64,000 nt of DNA, taken from the NCBI RefSeq assembly GCF_963082655.1, contig NC_081554.1, forward strand, positions 58,850,256-58,914,255, read 5' to 3'. This document shows positions 11,301-19,620 of this stretch, one piece after another. The first letter of the stretch is position 1; each line of letters opens with the position of its first letter. Both the position numbers and the translations under genes were made by a program. The notes beneath the pieces were generated by a model, which worked only from the letters and a program-made list of their open reading frames with translations, was not told the origin of the DNA and made no database searches. The stretch comes from Stomoxys calcitrans. Its lineage: Eukaryota; Arthropoda; Insecta; Diptera; Muscidae.

Positions 11301-14300
11301 TTATCATTGAGCTTACAACTTTAATCGGTCTGCACTCATTGATATGAGAGAAGTATATTCATTGCTGTTGGACGTTGTTGTTTCTTATTTGAAAGTATGC
11401 AAAATTTAGGGACCCTAGTGGGTCCAGAGGCTGATCCATGGGGCTTGAAATTTGGCCACCTCGAGTGTGTCGAATTTTGTATTTCTTGTCAAATAGTCAT
11501 TTACGGAACGATTGGCTTGATTCTTTTTTAAAAGATAGAGCTCGTAATACGTACATGACTGTCGTGGCTAGTTATTTTAAGTTTTATGAAAAAAGATTGT
11601 GGAATGTAAACATCCATTGAGACACACATTTCCATTTTTCTACTAGTCAACATCTCAGTCATTTAACTTCCTTCAATCTATCTCTGCTCGCATTTACTCT
11701 TCTCTATATTGCATTGACCGCAACGTCTACTGGATCACCACACATTTCCGTTTTGCGTACTGAAAAATATCTCAATGATAAAACTTCCTTAAATCTGCCT
11801 GTGCCAACATTTATTCCACTTTTGGCCTGTCTGTGTATATATGAGTAATAGTAAAATTCGGAGGTCACCGTGGCGCAGAGGTTAGCCACATTTGTGAAAT
11901 ATCTGGCCATGTTAAAACTTCTCTACCAAGTGGTGTCGCTATGCAGCACGCCGTTCGGATTCGGCATAAAAAAGGAGGCGTCCCCTTATCATTGAGCTTA
12001 CAACTTTAATCGGCCTGCACTCATTGATATGAGAGAAGTATATCCATTGCTTTTGGACGCCGTTGTTTCTTATTTGAAAATCATGCATGCAGTGCAACAA
12101 CAAACTCCTGTCTCTTATTCTCTATCCACTGCAATCTGCCAAAAGCACTCTAACTTTCGAAGGAGTAAAGCTAGGCGCTTAAAATTTTACACAAGTACAT
12201 ATGATTAGTGTAGATCGGTTGGGATTGTAAATAGGCCGACTCGGTCTATGTTTTGACTAAGCCCGCATATAAACCGATCAGGCGATTTGACTTCTTGGGC
12301 CCTTGCGGATAGAATTTTTATTTTTAGATAACTATTCACAGGATAATGATTGGGATGGTCCCTGCGATGGCAGCTCAAAAGGTATTGCTTATGTCTTCGC
12401 ACTGGTAGGATCTTTGTCTCCTGATGAAGATGGTCCACATGAGAACTGAGGAGACAGCCGGACGCAGTTCGAAGGGCGTACCACTGCCTGCCCCAGGGGC
12501 CGCACTTGTGGTATTCGCTGGTAGAAAGCGAGCGACTGCTGCGTTAATGATGTCTCGGAATTTCCTCTCGGCAACTAGCACATTCGAGGGGGGTGGCAGT
12601 TGCGACGATTTTTGCACTCTCTGAAGCCAGCCCAATCGGTCACCTTCTGAATGATAAACGTCCGGCGCTCAGAGGTTATGAAGTCAGGTGGTCGGTCGAT
12701 GATGAGAATTATGGAGAGGTGGTCTGACCCCTCGACGGCTTGCCAGGATACGTCACTCAGGAGATCAGGGGATGCAATGGAAATGTCTGGCGAGCTGCTA
12801 CACATCCTCGTAATCCTAGTGGAGGCATCCTCATTCACCGTGGAGCCTTCAATCTGTTCTGCCAAAGCTTGTTACCTAGGGGAGAATGCCATGAAATGTG
12901 ATGCGCATTAAAGTCTGCTAGAATCAGACTATTATGGCCAGATAGTAGCCCACTTATGTCGGGCTTGTAAGCCTGGCCATTAATTGAGACACAGCCACCA
13001 ACCGGCGCTATGTAAACGTTGTATGGCTCTATTTCGGCAGTACCGGACCTGACTGCTATTCCCATGCACCCCATATAGCGGTCATTCCTTGAGCGATCCT
13101 TACATACCTCCTGGATTGCTGCAACCAATATGTTCTTCCGGCTCTTTAAATCCACAATCTCCTCGATCTTGCTACGGAGACCGTTGCAGTTTAGTCCCGG
13201 TACTGACCTGGCAGAGACACGAGAGAGGTTGGAGGATTCACATAGTCCGACGATGAGGACGCAGAAGGCGACGACAACGACGTTTGTGACCCACTGTTGT
13301 CTATGATCGCACAGCACCTTGCAACATATTCAGTGTGACTGTAATCCCGTAGTGACGTAAGGTCAGAGCAATATCGGAAATGTACCTACTCCATGCACCG
13401 GTTACACCACACCGACAACGACCGATGATGAAGGCGATTCAGGCAAACCGAACAAAACCTGGTTCTGGATTGAAATTTTGCGGAGAAGGAACTCCGGGAT
13501 GTGCATCTCCCATGACGAAAATCAAGTAAAAAGGCGTTAAGTTTGGATACCCATCACCTGGGGTATATATGTTAACCATATTTCGTCATAATCCAGTAAA
13601 AAATGTATAATTTAGGCCCCCATAGCAGCTATATCGAAATATGGTTCGATTTCGATCAAATTCGGCTCAGACATTGAGTGGTCTAATAAGTACAAGTCAT
13701 TGTTCAATGAAGAACAAAATATTGGTCTTTTCGGTAGCTATATCCAAATAAAGGGCGACCTGAACCATATACGACACGGATATGGACAAGCCGAGCATAA
13801 GTCACTGTCAAATTTCAGCGAAATCGAATTATAAATGCTTCTTTTAAGAGGCCAAGACTTAACCGAGAAATCGGTCAATATGGCAGCTATATCCGAATCT
13901 GAACCGATTTGGGCGAAATTGAAGAGGGATGTCAAAGGGCCTAATATAACTCACTGTCCCAAATTTCGGCAAAATCGCGATAAATGGGCCTTTTATGAGC
14001 CCAATACCTTAAATCGAGAGATCGGTCTATGTGGCAGCTATATCCAATTTTGGACCGATCTGGGCCAAATTAAAGAAAGATGTCGAAGGCCCTAATACAA
14101 CTCACTGTCCCAAATTTCGGTAACATCGGGCAATAAACGCGCCTTTTATGGGTCCAAAACAATAAACCGAGAGATCGGTCTATATGGCAGCTATATCCAA
14201 AACTGAACTGATCTGGGCCACATTAAAGAAAAATGTCGAGGGGCCTAACACAACTCATTGTCACAAATTTCGGCGAAATCGGATAATAAATGCGCCTTTT

Positions 14301-16049
14301 ATGGCCCCAAAACCATAAACCGAGAGATCGGTCTATATGGCAGCAATATTTGAATATGGACCGATCAGGGCCACATTGAACAGAGATGTTGAGGGGCCTA
14401 ACACAACTCATTGTCACAAATTTCGGCGAAATCGGAGCGGTTTTTATGGGCCCAAGAGAGATCGGCAGCTATATCAAAATCTGGACCGATCTAAGTCAAA
14501 TTGAAGAAGAATGTCGAAGGGTCTAATACAACTCACTGTCCCAAATGTTGGCAAAATCTGGCAATAAATGCGCCGTTTATGGGCCCAAGACCTTAAATCG
14601 GCGACTAGCTCTATATGGCAGCTATATCCAAATCTAGACCGATCTGTGCCAAATTGAAGAAGGATGACGGGTGGCCTAACACAACTCATTGTCCCAAATT
14701 TCAGCAAAATCTATAATAAATGTGGCTTTTATGGGCCAAAGACTTTAAATCGGCGGATCGGTCTATAGGGGGGCTATATCAAGATATAGTCCGATATTGC
14801 CCATCTTCGAACTTGAATTGCTTATGGACATAAAAAGAATCTGTGCAAAGTTTCAGCTCAATATATCTATTTTTAAAGACTGTAGCGTGATATCTACAGA
14901 CAGACGGACAGACGGTCGGACGGACGGACATGGCTAGATCGCCTAGGATTTTTACGCTGATCAAGAATATATGCACTTTATAGGGTCGGAAATGGATATT
15001 TCGATGTGTGCAAACGGAATGACAAAAAGAATATACCCCCATCCTTCGGTGGTGGGTATAAAAGGACGAATACCTACATTGAGGCGACAGCCCTTGCCGA
15101 TGAAGGATTCCGCCGGGTCAATCCGGTACGTAAAAGCGGCTGCATGGGAATAACCATGATATTGGTTGGTGACCCTACGTTTGGTATGGGCACCACGCAG
15201 ATTGGAGCTCAAAGTTCCAGCCTGTGTGGTGCTCACAGCTATCCCGTGCGGGGCCCAACTTTTGGTAGTTTTCATTAGTTTTTGCCTGGTAAATGGAGAA
15301 ATACCCCCGCTTGCTTGATCAAATGTTCACGTACACTGAGGCAAATGTTCACATACACTGAGGCAAATGTTCACGTACACTGAGGCTGCAGTCCTTGCGA
15401 TGAAGGATTCCATTGGGTCAATCCGGTGCGTACAAGCGGCTCCATGGGAATAGCCATGATATTGGTTGGTGACCCTACGTTTGGTATGGGCACCATGCAG
15501 ATTGAAGCTCAAAGCTCCAGCCTGTGTGGTGCTCACAGCTATCCCGTGCGGGGCTCTACGTTTTGTGGTTTTCATCAGTTTTTGTCTGGTAATTGGAGAA
15601 ATGCCACCGCTTGCTTGAGCAAAAGATTAGTGCAAATATTCATGGGGAAAATTATACGCTTTTAAGCACGACTAGCGTCTAGTGTACACTGGGAGAAAAA
15701 TTGCAATGTTTGGAAATCTACACTGAGAAAATTATTAATTTTCAAATCAATTCACCTCTTCATACAGAAATTGAACTTTCTTGTCTACATTTCATTCATT
15801 TCAAGGTTCTTCAGTTATTAATAAATTTTTTTCTATTTCCCTTCTATTGCAGATAAAGTTATTGCCCTATATCCATACAAGGCACAAAACGACGATGAAT
15901 TGTCATTTGATAAGGATGACATTATCAGTGTACTGGGACGAGATGAACCCGAATGGTGGCGCGGTGAATTGAATGGTCTTACCGGTCTCTTCCCCAGCAA
16001 TTATGTGGGTCCATTTGTGACGTCCGGTAAGAAAGCCAAAGGCAAATAA
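4718..16049 (+). CDS. Dap160: Intersectin / Dap160, 3' part, five exons joined (partial at 5' end)
   Basis: Join of 4718-5322, 9154-9448, 9807-10103, 10479-10752 and 15853-16049 gives one frame of 555 codons plus TAA, with GT-AG at every junction and compatible phases (2, 0, 0, 1). The product is a coiled-coil end followed by four SH3 domains, the C-terminal layout of insect intersectin. In the family this cytoplasmic scaffold has two N-terminal EH domains, a coiled coil and SH3 domains that bind proline-rich partners such as dynamin and synaptojanin at sites of clathrin endocytosis, notably presynaptic terminals. EH exons are not in the window, so the gene continues upstream of base 1. No DH-PH-C2 region follows the last SH3, as in the short intersectin form. 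Introns are enlarged by transposons while the exons are undamaged, which points to a working gene. Orthology is inferred from SH3 sequences recognised by eye. Confidence 0.9.
5340..5930. repeat. Degenerate short tandem repeat (about 35 bp), interrupted by a SINE
   Basis: Variants of tttgtctttagagaaaatttcatggaaat follow one another from 5380 to 5690 and resume at 5862-5915. The interruption at 5695-5860 is an antisense SINE of family 2. AT-rich, intronic, no real coding content. Confidence 0.6.
5695..5860 (-). mobile_element. tRNA-derived SINE family 2, antisense
   Basis: Read on the minus strand, this has a tRNA-like head with a B box (GGTTCGATTACC, one change from GGTTCGATTCC) and an A-box-like GCCGAGTTGGTAGC. 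The body caaggcttttggc.. ctgtcgctactgtggtatcacaatggg and the tail gtctaggtgagcctgtaaaggactg match the better copy at 45727-45888. Flanking duplications are not clear. Confidence 0.7.
6358..6663 (+). pseudogene. RTE endonuclease (EEP family) N-terminal fragment
   Basis: A 101-codon frame carries [33 protein letters not shown] and GNG, the first two conserved blocks of the RTE apurinic-like endonuclease, including the catalytic Glu of LQEVRW. This enzyme nicks target DNA to prime reverse transcription. The frame breaks in [13 protein letters not shown], and later endonuclease blocks (for example [16 protein letters not shown] around 6800-6850) are in other frames. Broken relic. Confidence 0.8.
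7104..7553 (+). pseudogene. RTE linker between endonuclease and reverse transcriptase
   Basis: A 149-codon frame with [22 protein letters not shown] and a long Lys/Arg/Glu-rich helix ([20 protein letters not shown]). W(Y/F)D.EC..A...KN.A is the conserved block after the endonuclease in RTE elements. It ends in a stop before the RT, which starts in another context at about 7560. Confidence 0.7.
7724..8512 (+). pseudogene. RTE reverse transcriptase fragment
   Basis: A 262-codon frame. Blocks in order: [46 protein letters not shown] with an intact YADD catalytic pair, [20 protein letters not shown], and thumb [21 protein letters not shown]. The preceding [10 protein letters not shown] block lies just upstream (about 7670-7695). 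About the first third of the RT and all EN-RT continuity are lost, so the enzyme is not functional as it stands. Confidence 0.85.
8776..9153. other. Intron remainder with DINE-like right end
   Basis: From about 8930 to 9105 the text ends in gggtttccaaagttcggcacgtccaaacttagtcttttacttgc, a diverged form of the DINE-1-like right terminus seen at 21400-21443 and 54975-55019. The rest is AT-rich and ends in the polypyrimidine tract of the acceptor at 9153. Confidence 0.5.
9154..9448 (+). CDS. Dap160: Dap160 exon: second SH3 domain
   Basis: Acceptor tttttatgcag ends at 9153 and donor ag|gtaagtg follows 9448. The first base completes the AGC codon started in the previous exon. After a Thr/Ala-rich linker, an SH3 domain runs from about 9217 to 9384: [20 protein letters not shown] and GMFPSNYV, with the canonical WW pair and the Pro-Ser-Asn-Tyr of the ligand groove all present. 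The exon ends in phase 0 after QFDDTYK. The upstream intron (5323-9153) holds an RTE element; the downstream intron is only 358 bp. Confidence 0.92.
9765..9792. repeat. CT-rich microsatellite at intron acceptor
   Basis: A (TC)n run precedes the acceptor at 9806 and forms part of its polypyrimidine tract. Intronic. Confidence 0.8.
9807..10103 (+). CDS. Dap160: Dap160 exon: low-complexity acidic linker between SH3 domains
   Basis: Acceptor ttttgcag ends at 9806 and the donor is CCA|gtaatt after 10103. The 99 codons are in phase 0 at both ends, so the exon could be skipped without changing frame. The product is an Asp/Glu/Asn/Thr/Ser-rich linker ending in a Ser-rich stretch ([11 protein letters not shown]), with no recognisable domain. 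Reading on past 10103 stays open into a CACTCTCT microsatellite, so the exon end rests on the GT donor and on the clean join to [11 protein letters not shown] in the next exon. Alternative use is possible but not shown. Confidence 0.85.
10137..10205. repeat. CACTCTCTCA microsatellite in intron
   Basis: About six near-perfect copies of a 10-base unit (cactctctca) begin 34 bp after the donor at 10103, then change to cactctacta. The tandem lengthens an artificial open frame from the upstream exon. Confidence 0.9.
10479..10752 (+). CDS. Dap160: Dap160 exon: third SH3 domain in the window
   Basis: Acceptor tttcaaatag ends at 10478 and donor TTGG|gtaagt follows 10752. The SH3 domain spans about 10500-10680: [17 protein letters not shown], the positively charged [15 protein letters not shown] and [13 protein letters not shown]. 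The inserted basic GRRRQ and the PEQLSL RT-loop are typical of the SH3D type of intersectin, and this is the strongest single match to the family. The exon ends one base into a codon (phase 1), matching the AT at the start of the last exon. Confidence 0.93.
11075..12085 (+). repeat. Direct duplication of about 320 bp, each copy containing an internally deleted SINE-1
   Basis: 11075-11395 and 11767-12085 are closely similar. Both begin with aatatctcaatgataaaactt, pass into a SINE-1 head (caccgtggcgcagaggttagcc), jump to atttgtgaaatatc, and end with the SINE-1 body plus ttggacg.cgttgtttcttatttgaaa. Both SINE pieces lack the same B-box segment, so the deleted SINE was copied along with its flanks. 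11400-11765 between them is unrecognised single-copy sequence. Confidence 0.75.
12127..12310 (+). mobile_element. DINE-1-like element fragment
   Basis: ctaactttcgaaggagtaaagctaggcgctt, then tcggttgggattgtaaat and catataaaccgatc, match the inner left part of the complete elements at 17154 and 53359. Both ends are missing. It abuts the antisense Jockey piece. Confidence 0.75.
12330..13470 (-). pseudogene. Jockey-clade retrotransposon, endonuclease part, antisense
   Basis: On the minus strand the frame at 12835-13317 reads [38 protein letters not shown] and [16 protein letters not shown]. These are endonuclease (EEP) blocks with the catalytic Glu of IQE and the DFNAHH motif. The frame 12575-12865 continues with [20 protein letters not shown], the C-terminal endonuclease block with Ser-Asp-His. 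Then comes an EN-RT linker ([21 protein letters not shown]) at 12375-12635. A short piece [12 protein letters not shown] (about 12400-12438) belongs far downstream, near the RT end, so a large internal deletion joins the two. The family matches the sense copies at 21444 and 28166. Confidence 0.8.
13535..15061 (-). mobile_element. DINE-1-like (Helentron-type) element, second subfamily, with tandem array
   Basis: The right part reads gacagacggacagacggtcgg, catggctagatcgcctaggat, atgcactttatagggtcgg and ends in a ggtggtgggtataaaa terminus, the same order as the minus-oriented elements at 47263 and 56373. The left end (gatacccatcacctggggtatatatg) has lost the usual GGCCGAA hairpin. The interior array differs in sequence from the other elements. 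DINE-1 elements are non-autonomous rolling-circle transposons of flies; assignment is by terminal text and layout. Confidence 0.7.
13840..14780. repeat. Tandem array of about 153-bp units in the DINE-like element
   Basis: The anchor aaaccgagagatcggtctatatggcagctatatcc recurs in diverged form at about 13861, 14013, 14165, 14319, 14452 (shortened), 14596 and 14749, that is 152-154 bp apart. Units also share actcactgtcccaaatttcgg and tgcgccttttatgggcccaa. No protein. Confidence 0.8.
15062..15610. repeat. Tandem duplication (offset 300 bp) of short-retroposon plus RTE 5' repeat
   Basis: Each half holds a diverged copy of the 104-bp retroposon (cagcccttgccgatgaaggat, gggtcaatccggt) fused to gaccctacgtttggtatgggcacca and the RTE-type phrase cctgtgtggtgctcacagctatcccgtgcgggg. 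The gaccctacg anchor is at about 15171 and 15471. A short triplicate of aatgttcacgtacactgaggc lies at 15324-15385. Ends 240 bp before the last Dap160 exon. Confidence 0.7.
15853..16049 (+). CDS. Dap160: Dap160 last coding exon: fourth SH3 domain in the window and stop
   Basis: Acceptor cttctattgcag ends at 15852. The exon completes a GAT codon and encodes [26 protein letters not shown] and [11 protein letters not shown], a complete SH3 domain of the SH3E type. A short basic tail TSGKKAKGK follows, with TAA at 16047-16049. A consensus-like donor G|gtaaga lies inside the tail at 16026/16027, so the tail could be replaced by splicing to a distant exon; a candidate is given at 24639. The intron before this exon is 5.1 kb and full of transposon pieces. 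Confidence 0.93.
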
Positions 16050-16970
16050 TTGTGCCCAATTCTGGAGAGGCAATTTACAATTTACAAAATGCCAACAGAT
16101 TCAAATGCTTTAAGTTCATGTTCGTGACACACAAACCAAACCACCATCCCTCAATATGAAGCTCTCTTATTTTTGTGTAATGTTTTGTTATGATTAAAAA
16201 TCTTGTAATTTTTCTTGTTTTTCTTTGTAAATATGTTGGATTGATTATATTATTATCTATCTGCTTTAATAATGCTAACATTCCGAAAATCAAAAATCGA
16301 AACCAATGATATTTTCACTCTCTGTTTTTTTTTTTGGTGGCCGCACCACACGAACGAATGTTTAAAACATGTTTAATTTTATTATTTTTATTTTTTTGTG
16401 TTTATTTTAAGTGAATTGTATGCTTTAAGTTTAGACTACTTGCGATTGTCTGTTCTTTTTTTCTCTTCTTATTTGCATAGTTAGCCAAGTTTTGTTCTTT
16501 GTGATGATTGAGTTTCACAAGCGCACTCATACACACACACAGACATGTATTTACCAATATTTGTTGATTCGAATTAGACATTATGATAAAGTTAATTATT
16601 TCCTAATTTGTTTTTTTCGTATGCCAATGCGTTACGTTTATCTTAATTTTTTTTTTGCACGTAATTATTAAGCAAAAAGCAATTCCCCCCATATATTTTT
16701 TTGTTTTTTTTAAGCCTTATTATTTTTTAATTTTTAATTTGCAATATAATTATAAAGTCTGTATAGTTATACTATAGTTATTTATGTTTATGTTTATTTT
16801 TGTTTAAGTTTCGCTTTATTTTTGATTACCGAAAAAAGTTGCCAATGTAAATATTTATCTGTATTCATTATCCACGCCCAAGATTATTATTGGTATTACC
16901 GAAATATATACACACACACTATATGAGAAATATTTACACATGTTTAATAAAAACAAAAATACATTTTTAA
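16050..16970 (+). other. Probable 3' UTR of Dap160
   Basis: AT-rich sequence follows the stop codon, with no recognisable repeats and many T-runs. A canonical polyadenylation hexamer AATAAA at 16946-16951 sits in an A/T-rich context about 0.9 kb past the stop. The end point is inferred; no transcript evidence is available. The first transposon-derived sequence starts at about 17085. Confidence 0.6.
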
Positions 16971-17084
16971 TGTAAACATATTAAATGCTCTTTTGTTGTT
17001 GTTTCTTTATTATTTTCTTTTTGTTGTTGTATTGTATATCAGACAAGTTGCTCCAGTGTCCAGTGTGTGTTCCACCCGCTAACA

Positions 17085-17153
17085 CTTGGCCACAAATTTG
17101 GATATCTGATTCGTACTCTACTTTTAAACATCTTAATTTTTGATGTTTGTTTT
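17085..17153 (-). mobile_element. Single reversed unit of the Helitron repeat
   Basis: The reverse complement (gtttaaaagtagagtacgaatcagatatccaaatttgtggccaagtgtta, read in parts) matches the 130-bp unit of the Helitron at 3480-4560. It ends exactly where the DINE-1-like element begins. The same junction occurs at 19553-19620, so the two flanks were probably copied together. Confidence 0.65.
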
Positions 17154-18775
17154 TTTTTATACCCTCCACCATAGGATGGGGGTATACTAATTTCGTCATT
17201 CTGTTTGCAACACCTCGAAATATGCGTCTGAGACCCCATAAAGTAAATATAAAGGGTGATTTTTTTGAGGTTAGGATTTTCATGCATTAGTATTTGACAG
17301 ATCACGTGGGATTTCAGACATGGTGTCAAAGAGAAAGATGCTCAGTATGCTTTGACATTTCATCATGAATAGACTTACTAACGAGCAACGCTTGCAAATC
17401 ATTGAATTTTATTACCAAAATCAGTGTTCGGTTCGAAATGTGTTCAAATTTTGACAAATTTTGTTCAGCGATGAGGCTCATTTCTGGTTGAATGGCTACG
17501 TAAATAAGCAAAATTGCCGCATTTGGAGTGAAGAGCAACCAGAAGCCGTTCAAGAACTGCCCATGCATCCCGAAAAATGCACTGTTTGGTGTGGTTTGTA
17601 CGCTGGTGGAATCATTGGACCGTATTTTTTCAAAGATGCTGTTGGACGCAACGTTACGGTGAATGAACACATTTCGAACCGAACACTGATTTTGGTAATA
17701 AAATTCAATGATTTGCAAGCGTTGCTCGTTAGTAAGTCTATTCATGATGAAATGTCAAAGCATACTGAGCATCTTTCTCTTTGACACCATGTCTGAAATC
17801 CCACGTGATCTGTCAAATACTAATGCATGAAAATCCTAACCTCAAAAAAATCACCCTTTATATAATCTTGATCGTCATGTCATTTTAAGTCGATCTAGCC
17901 ATGTCCGTCCGTCTGTCTGTCGAAAGCACGCTAACTTTCGAAGGAGTAAAGTTAGCCGCTTGAAATTTTGCACAAATAGTTTTTATTATTGTATTGGTCG
18001 TAAATGGGCCAAATCGGTCCATGTTTTGATATAGCTGCCATATAAACCGATCTTGGGTTTTGACTTATTGAGCCTCTAGAGGGCGCAATTCTCGTCCGAT
18101 TTGACTGAAATTTTGCACGACGTGTTTTGGTATTACTTCGAACAAATGCGCTAAGTATGGTTTAAATCGGTTCATAATCTGATATAGCTGCCATATAAAC
18201 CGATCTTGGGTCTTGACTTCTTAAGCCTCTAGAGAGCGCAATTCTCGACCGATTTGACTGGCACGACGTGTTTTGTTATGACTTCCAATTACTGTGCTAA
18301 GTATGGCGGAAATCGGTACATAACCTGATATAGCTGCCATATAAACCGATCTTGGATCTTGACTTCTTGAGCCTCTAGAGGGCGCAGTTCACATCCGATT
18401 TGGCAGAAATTTTGTACAACGGCTTCTCTCATGACCTTCAACATACGTGTCTAATATGGTCTGAATTGATCAATAGCTTGATACAGCTCTCATGTAAACC
18501 TATCTCCTGATTTTGCTTCTTGAGCCCCTACGAGACGCAATTCTTATCCGAATGAACTGAAATATTACACAAGGGCTTCTACAATAATCGGCATTCATTT
18601 TTGGTCCGAATCGGACTACAACTTGATATAGCTCCACTCGCATAACAGTTCTTATTCAATATTCTTTGTTTGCCTAAAAAGAGATACGGCGCATAGAACT
18701 CGACAAATGCGATTCATGGTGGAGGGTATATAAGATTCGGCCCGGTCGAACTTAGCACGCTCTTACTTGTTTTTT
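17154..18775 (+). mobile_element. DINE-1-like element with Tc1/mariner insertion
   Basis: The left end is tataccctccaccataggatgg and the right end atggtggagggtatataag, followed by the hairpin ttcggcccggtcgaa and cttttacttgtttt-like tail. The shared tataccctccaccat / atggtggagggtata pair forms subterminal inverted repeats, as in DINE-1 elements. The interior has ccatgtccgtccgtctgtctg and several 152-bp units with gagcctctagag anchors (about 18066, 18218, 18369). It is split at 17250-17860 by a DNA transposon. Non-coding; mobilised in trans by an autonomous Helentron. Confidence 0.8.
17252..17858 (+). mobile_element. Tc1/mariner-type transposon, internally deleted, with 195-bp inverted repeats
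   Basis: Ends AAGGGTGATTTTTTTGAGG and its inverse are flanked by TA at 17250-17251 and 17859-17860, the target of IS630-Tc1-mariner elements. The inverted repeats are 17252-17446 and 17664-17858. Between them lies part of a transposase: FSDEAHFWLNGYVNKQNCR and HPEKCTVWCGLYAGGIIGP, the second-Asp block and its neighbourhood. The inverted repeat also contains the N-terminal coding start (MNRLTNEQRLQIIEFYYQN). The DNA-binding middle, third acidic block and C-terminus are missing, so no active transposase is made. It interrupts the DINE-1-like element and is therefore younger. Confidence 0.85.
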
Positions 18776-18829
18776 TATACCCTTCATCATAGGATGGGGG
18801 CATACTAATTTCGTAATTTTGTTTGTAGG
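18776..18829 (+). mobile_element. Truncated left end of another DINE-1-like element
   Basis: tatacccttcatcataggatgg, then tactaatttcgtaattttgtttgta, is the left terminus of the family, cut off after about 54 bp where the antisense LOA-type sequence begins. Confidence 0.7.
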
Positions 18830-19552
18830 TTGAAAAGGGTGTGCAGATATTAATCCGCCCCATGCCACTATGGACATACACCTAAGCCAGTAATTGGCTT
18901 GTTGTGCGCTCTAAAGATTATAAACTAACTTCTAAAAAAGAAAATTTTAAGTTAGGAATTCCGTGCTACTAACAAAATCCTTAATTGCTTTCATTACCAC
19001 TTACATGTTGGCTCATGTCTGGTATTGTGTCTCCACCTAAGTGCCGGTATCTGTTAAACGCGAAAGCCGGGCAATGACAAAGGAAATGCTCCAAAGTCTC
19101 ATCATCTTCCCCTCATGCCCTACACATGCTATCATTTGCCGCACCAATTTTACATAAGTGAGCTCGTAGTCCTATGTGTCCCGTAATGATGCCAATAGCT
19201 ATACTGACCTCCTTCTTGCTTCCTTTCAGTAATAACCTCGTCTTCTCACGATCTGGATCCCCCCATAGGATTTTCGCCCTCCTACCGACCGTTTCGCTGT
19301 TCCACAATGTTGCATGCGCATTCGTCGTCCACTCCCTTAACTCAGAATGCATCGACCCGAAAGGCTTCGGGTTAACCAAGTTTATTGACGGCAGTCCTTT
19401 GGCCTTCACCGCCAAATCGTTTGCCCTTTCATTTCCCCTTACTCCGTTATGGCCCGGCAACCAAACGATGCGGATTCTGCCATCCTCAGAGAAGGCGTTA
19501 ATCACCTTCTTGCACTGCAAGACTTCCTTCTTACACTGCAAGACTTCTAACA
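18830..19552 (-). pseudogene. LOA/I-type retrotransposon family A, 3' end with RNase H, antisense
   Basis: The minus-strand frame 19113-19637 reads RIVWLPGHNGVRGNERANDLA (the last RNase H block, catalytic region with His), then LRAHLCKIGAANDSMCRA, and on to a CCHC-like tail GEDDETLEHFLCHCPAF in the next frame. The 3' UTR phrase gtgcagatattaatccgccccatgccactatgg at 18840-18880 is shared with 37880 and 45140. RNase H in such elements removes RNA from the RNA-DNA hybrid. 5'-truncated and partly repeated (ttcttgcactgcaagacttcc twice). Clade assignment to LOA rather than I is tentative. Confidence 0.75.
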
Positions 19553-19620
19553 CTTGGCCATAAATGTGGATATCAGATTCGTACTCTACTTCTAAATACC
19601 TTAATTTTTGATGTTTGTTT
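19553..19620 (-). mobile_element. Second reversed unit of the Helitron repeat at a DINE boundary
   Basis: Nearly the same text as 17085-17153 (aacacttggccataaatgtgg, gattcgtactctacttctaaa), again ending at a DINE-1-like left terminus. See 17085. Confidence 0.65.

Noticed and set aside
13840..14780. CRISPR-like regularly spaced repeats
   Set aside because: The period is 153 bp with degenerate units and no unique spacers of constant short length; eukaryotic DINE context explains it.
17326..17745. 139-codon minus-strand frame beginning with a transposase N-terminus
   Set aside because: Only the first ~26 residues match; the rest is the antisense of the DEAHFW fragment, produced by the palindromic structure.
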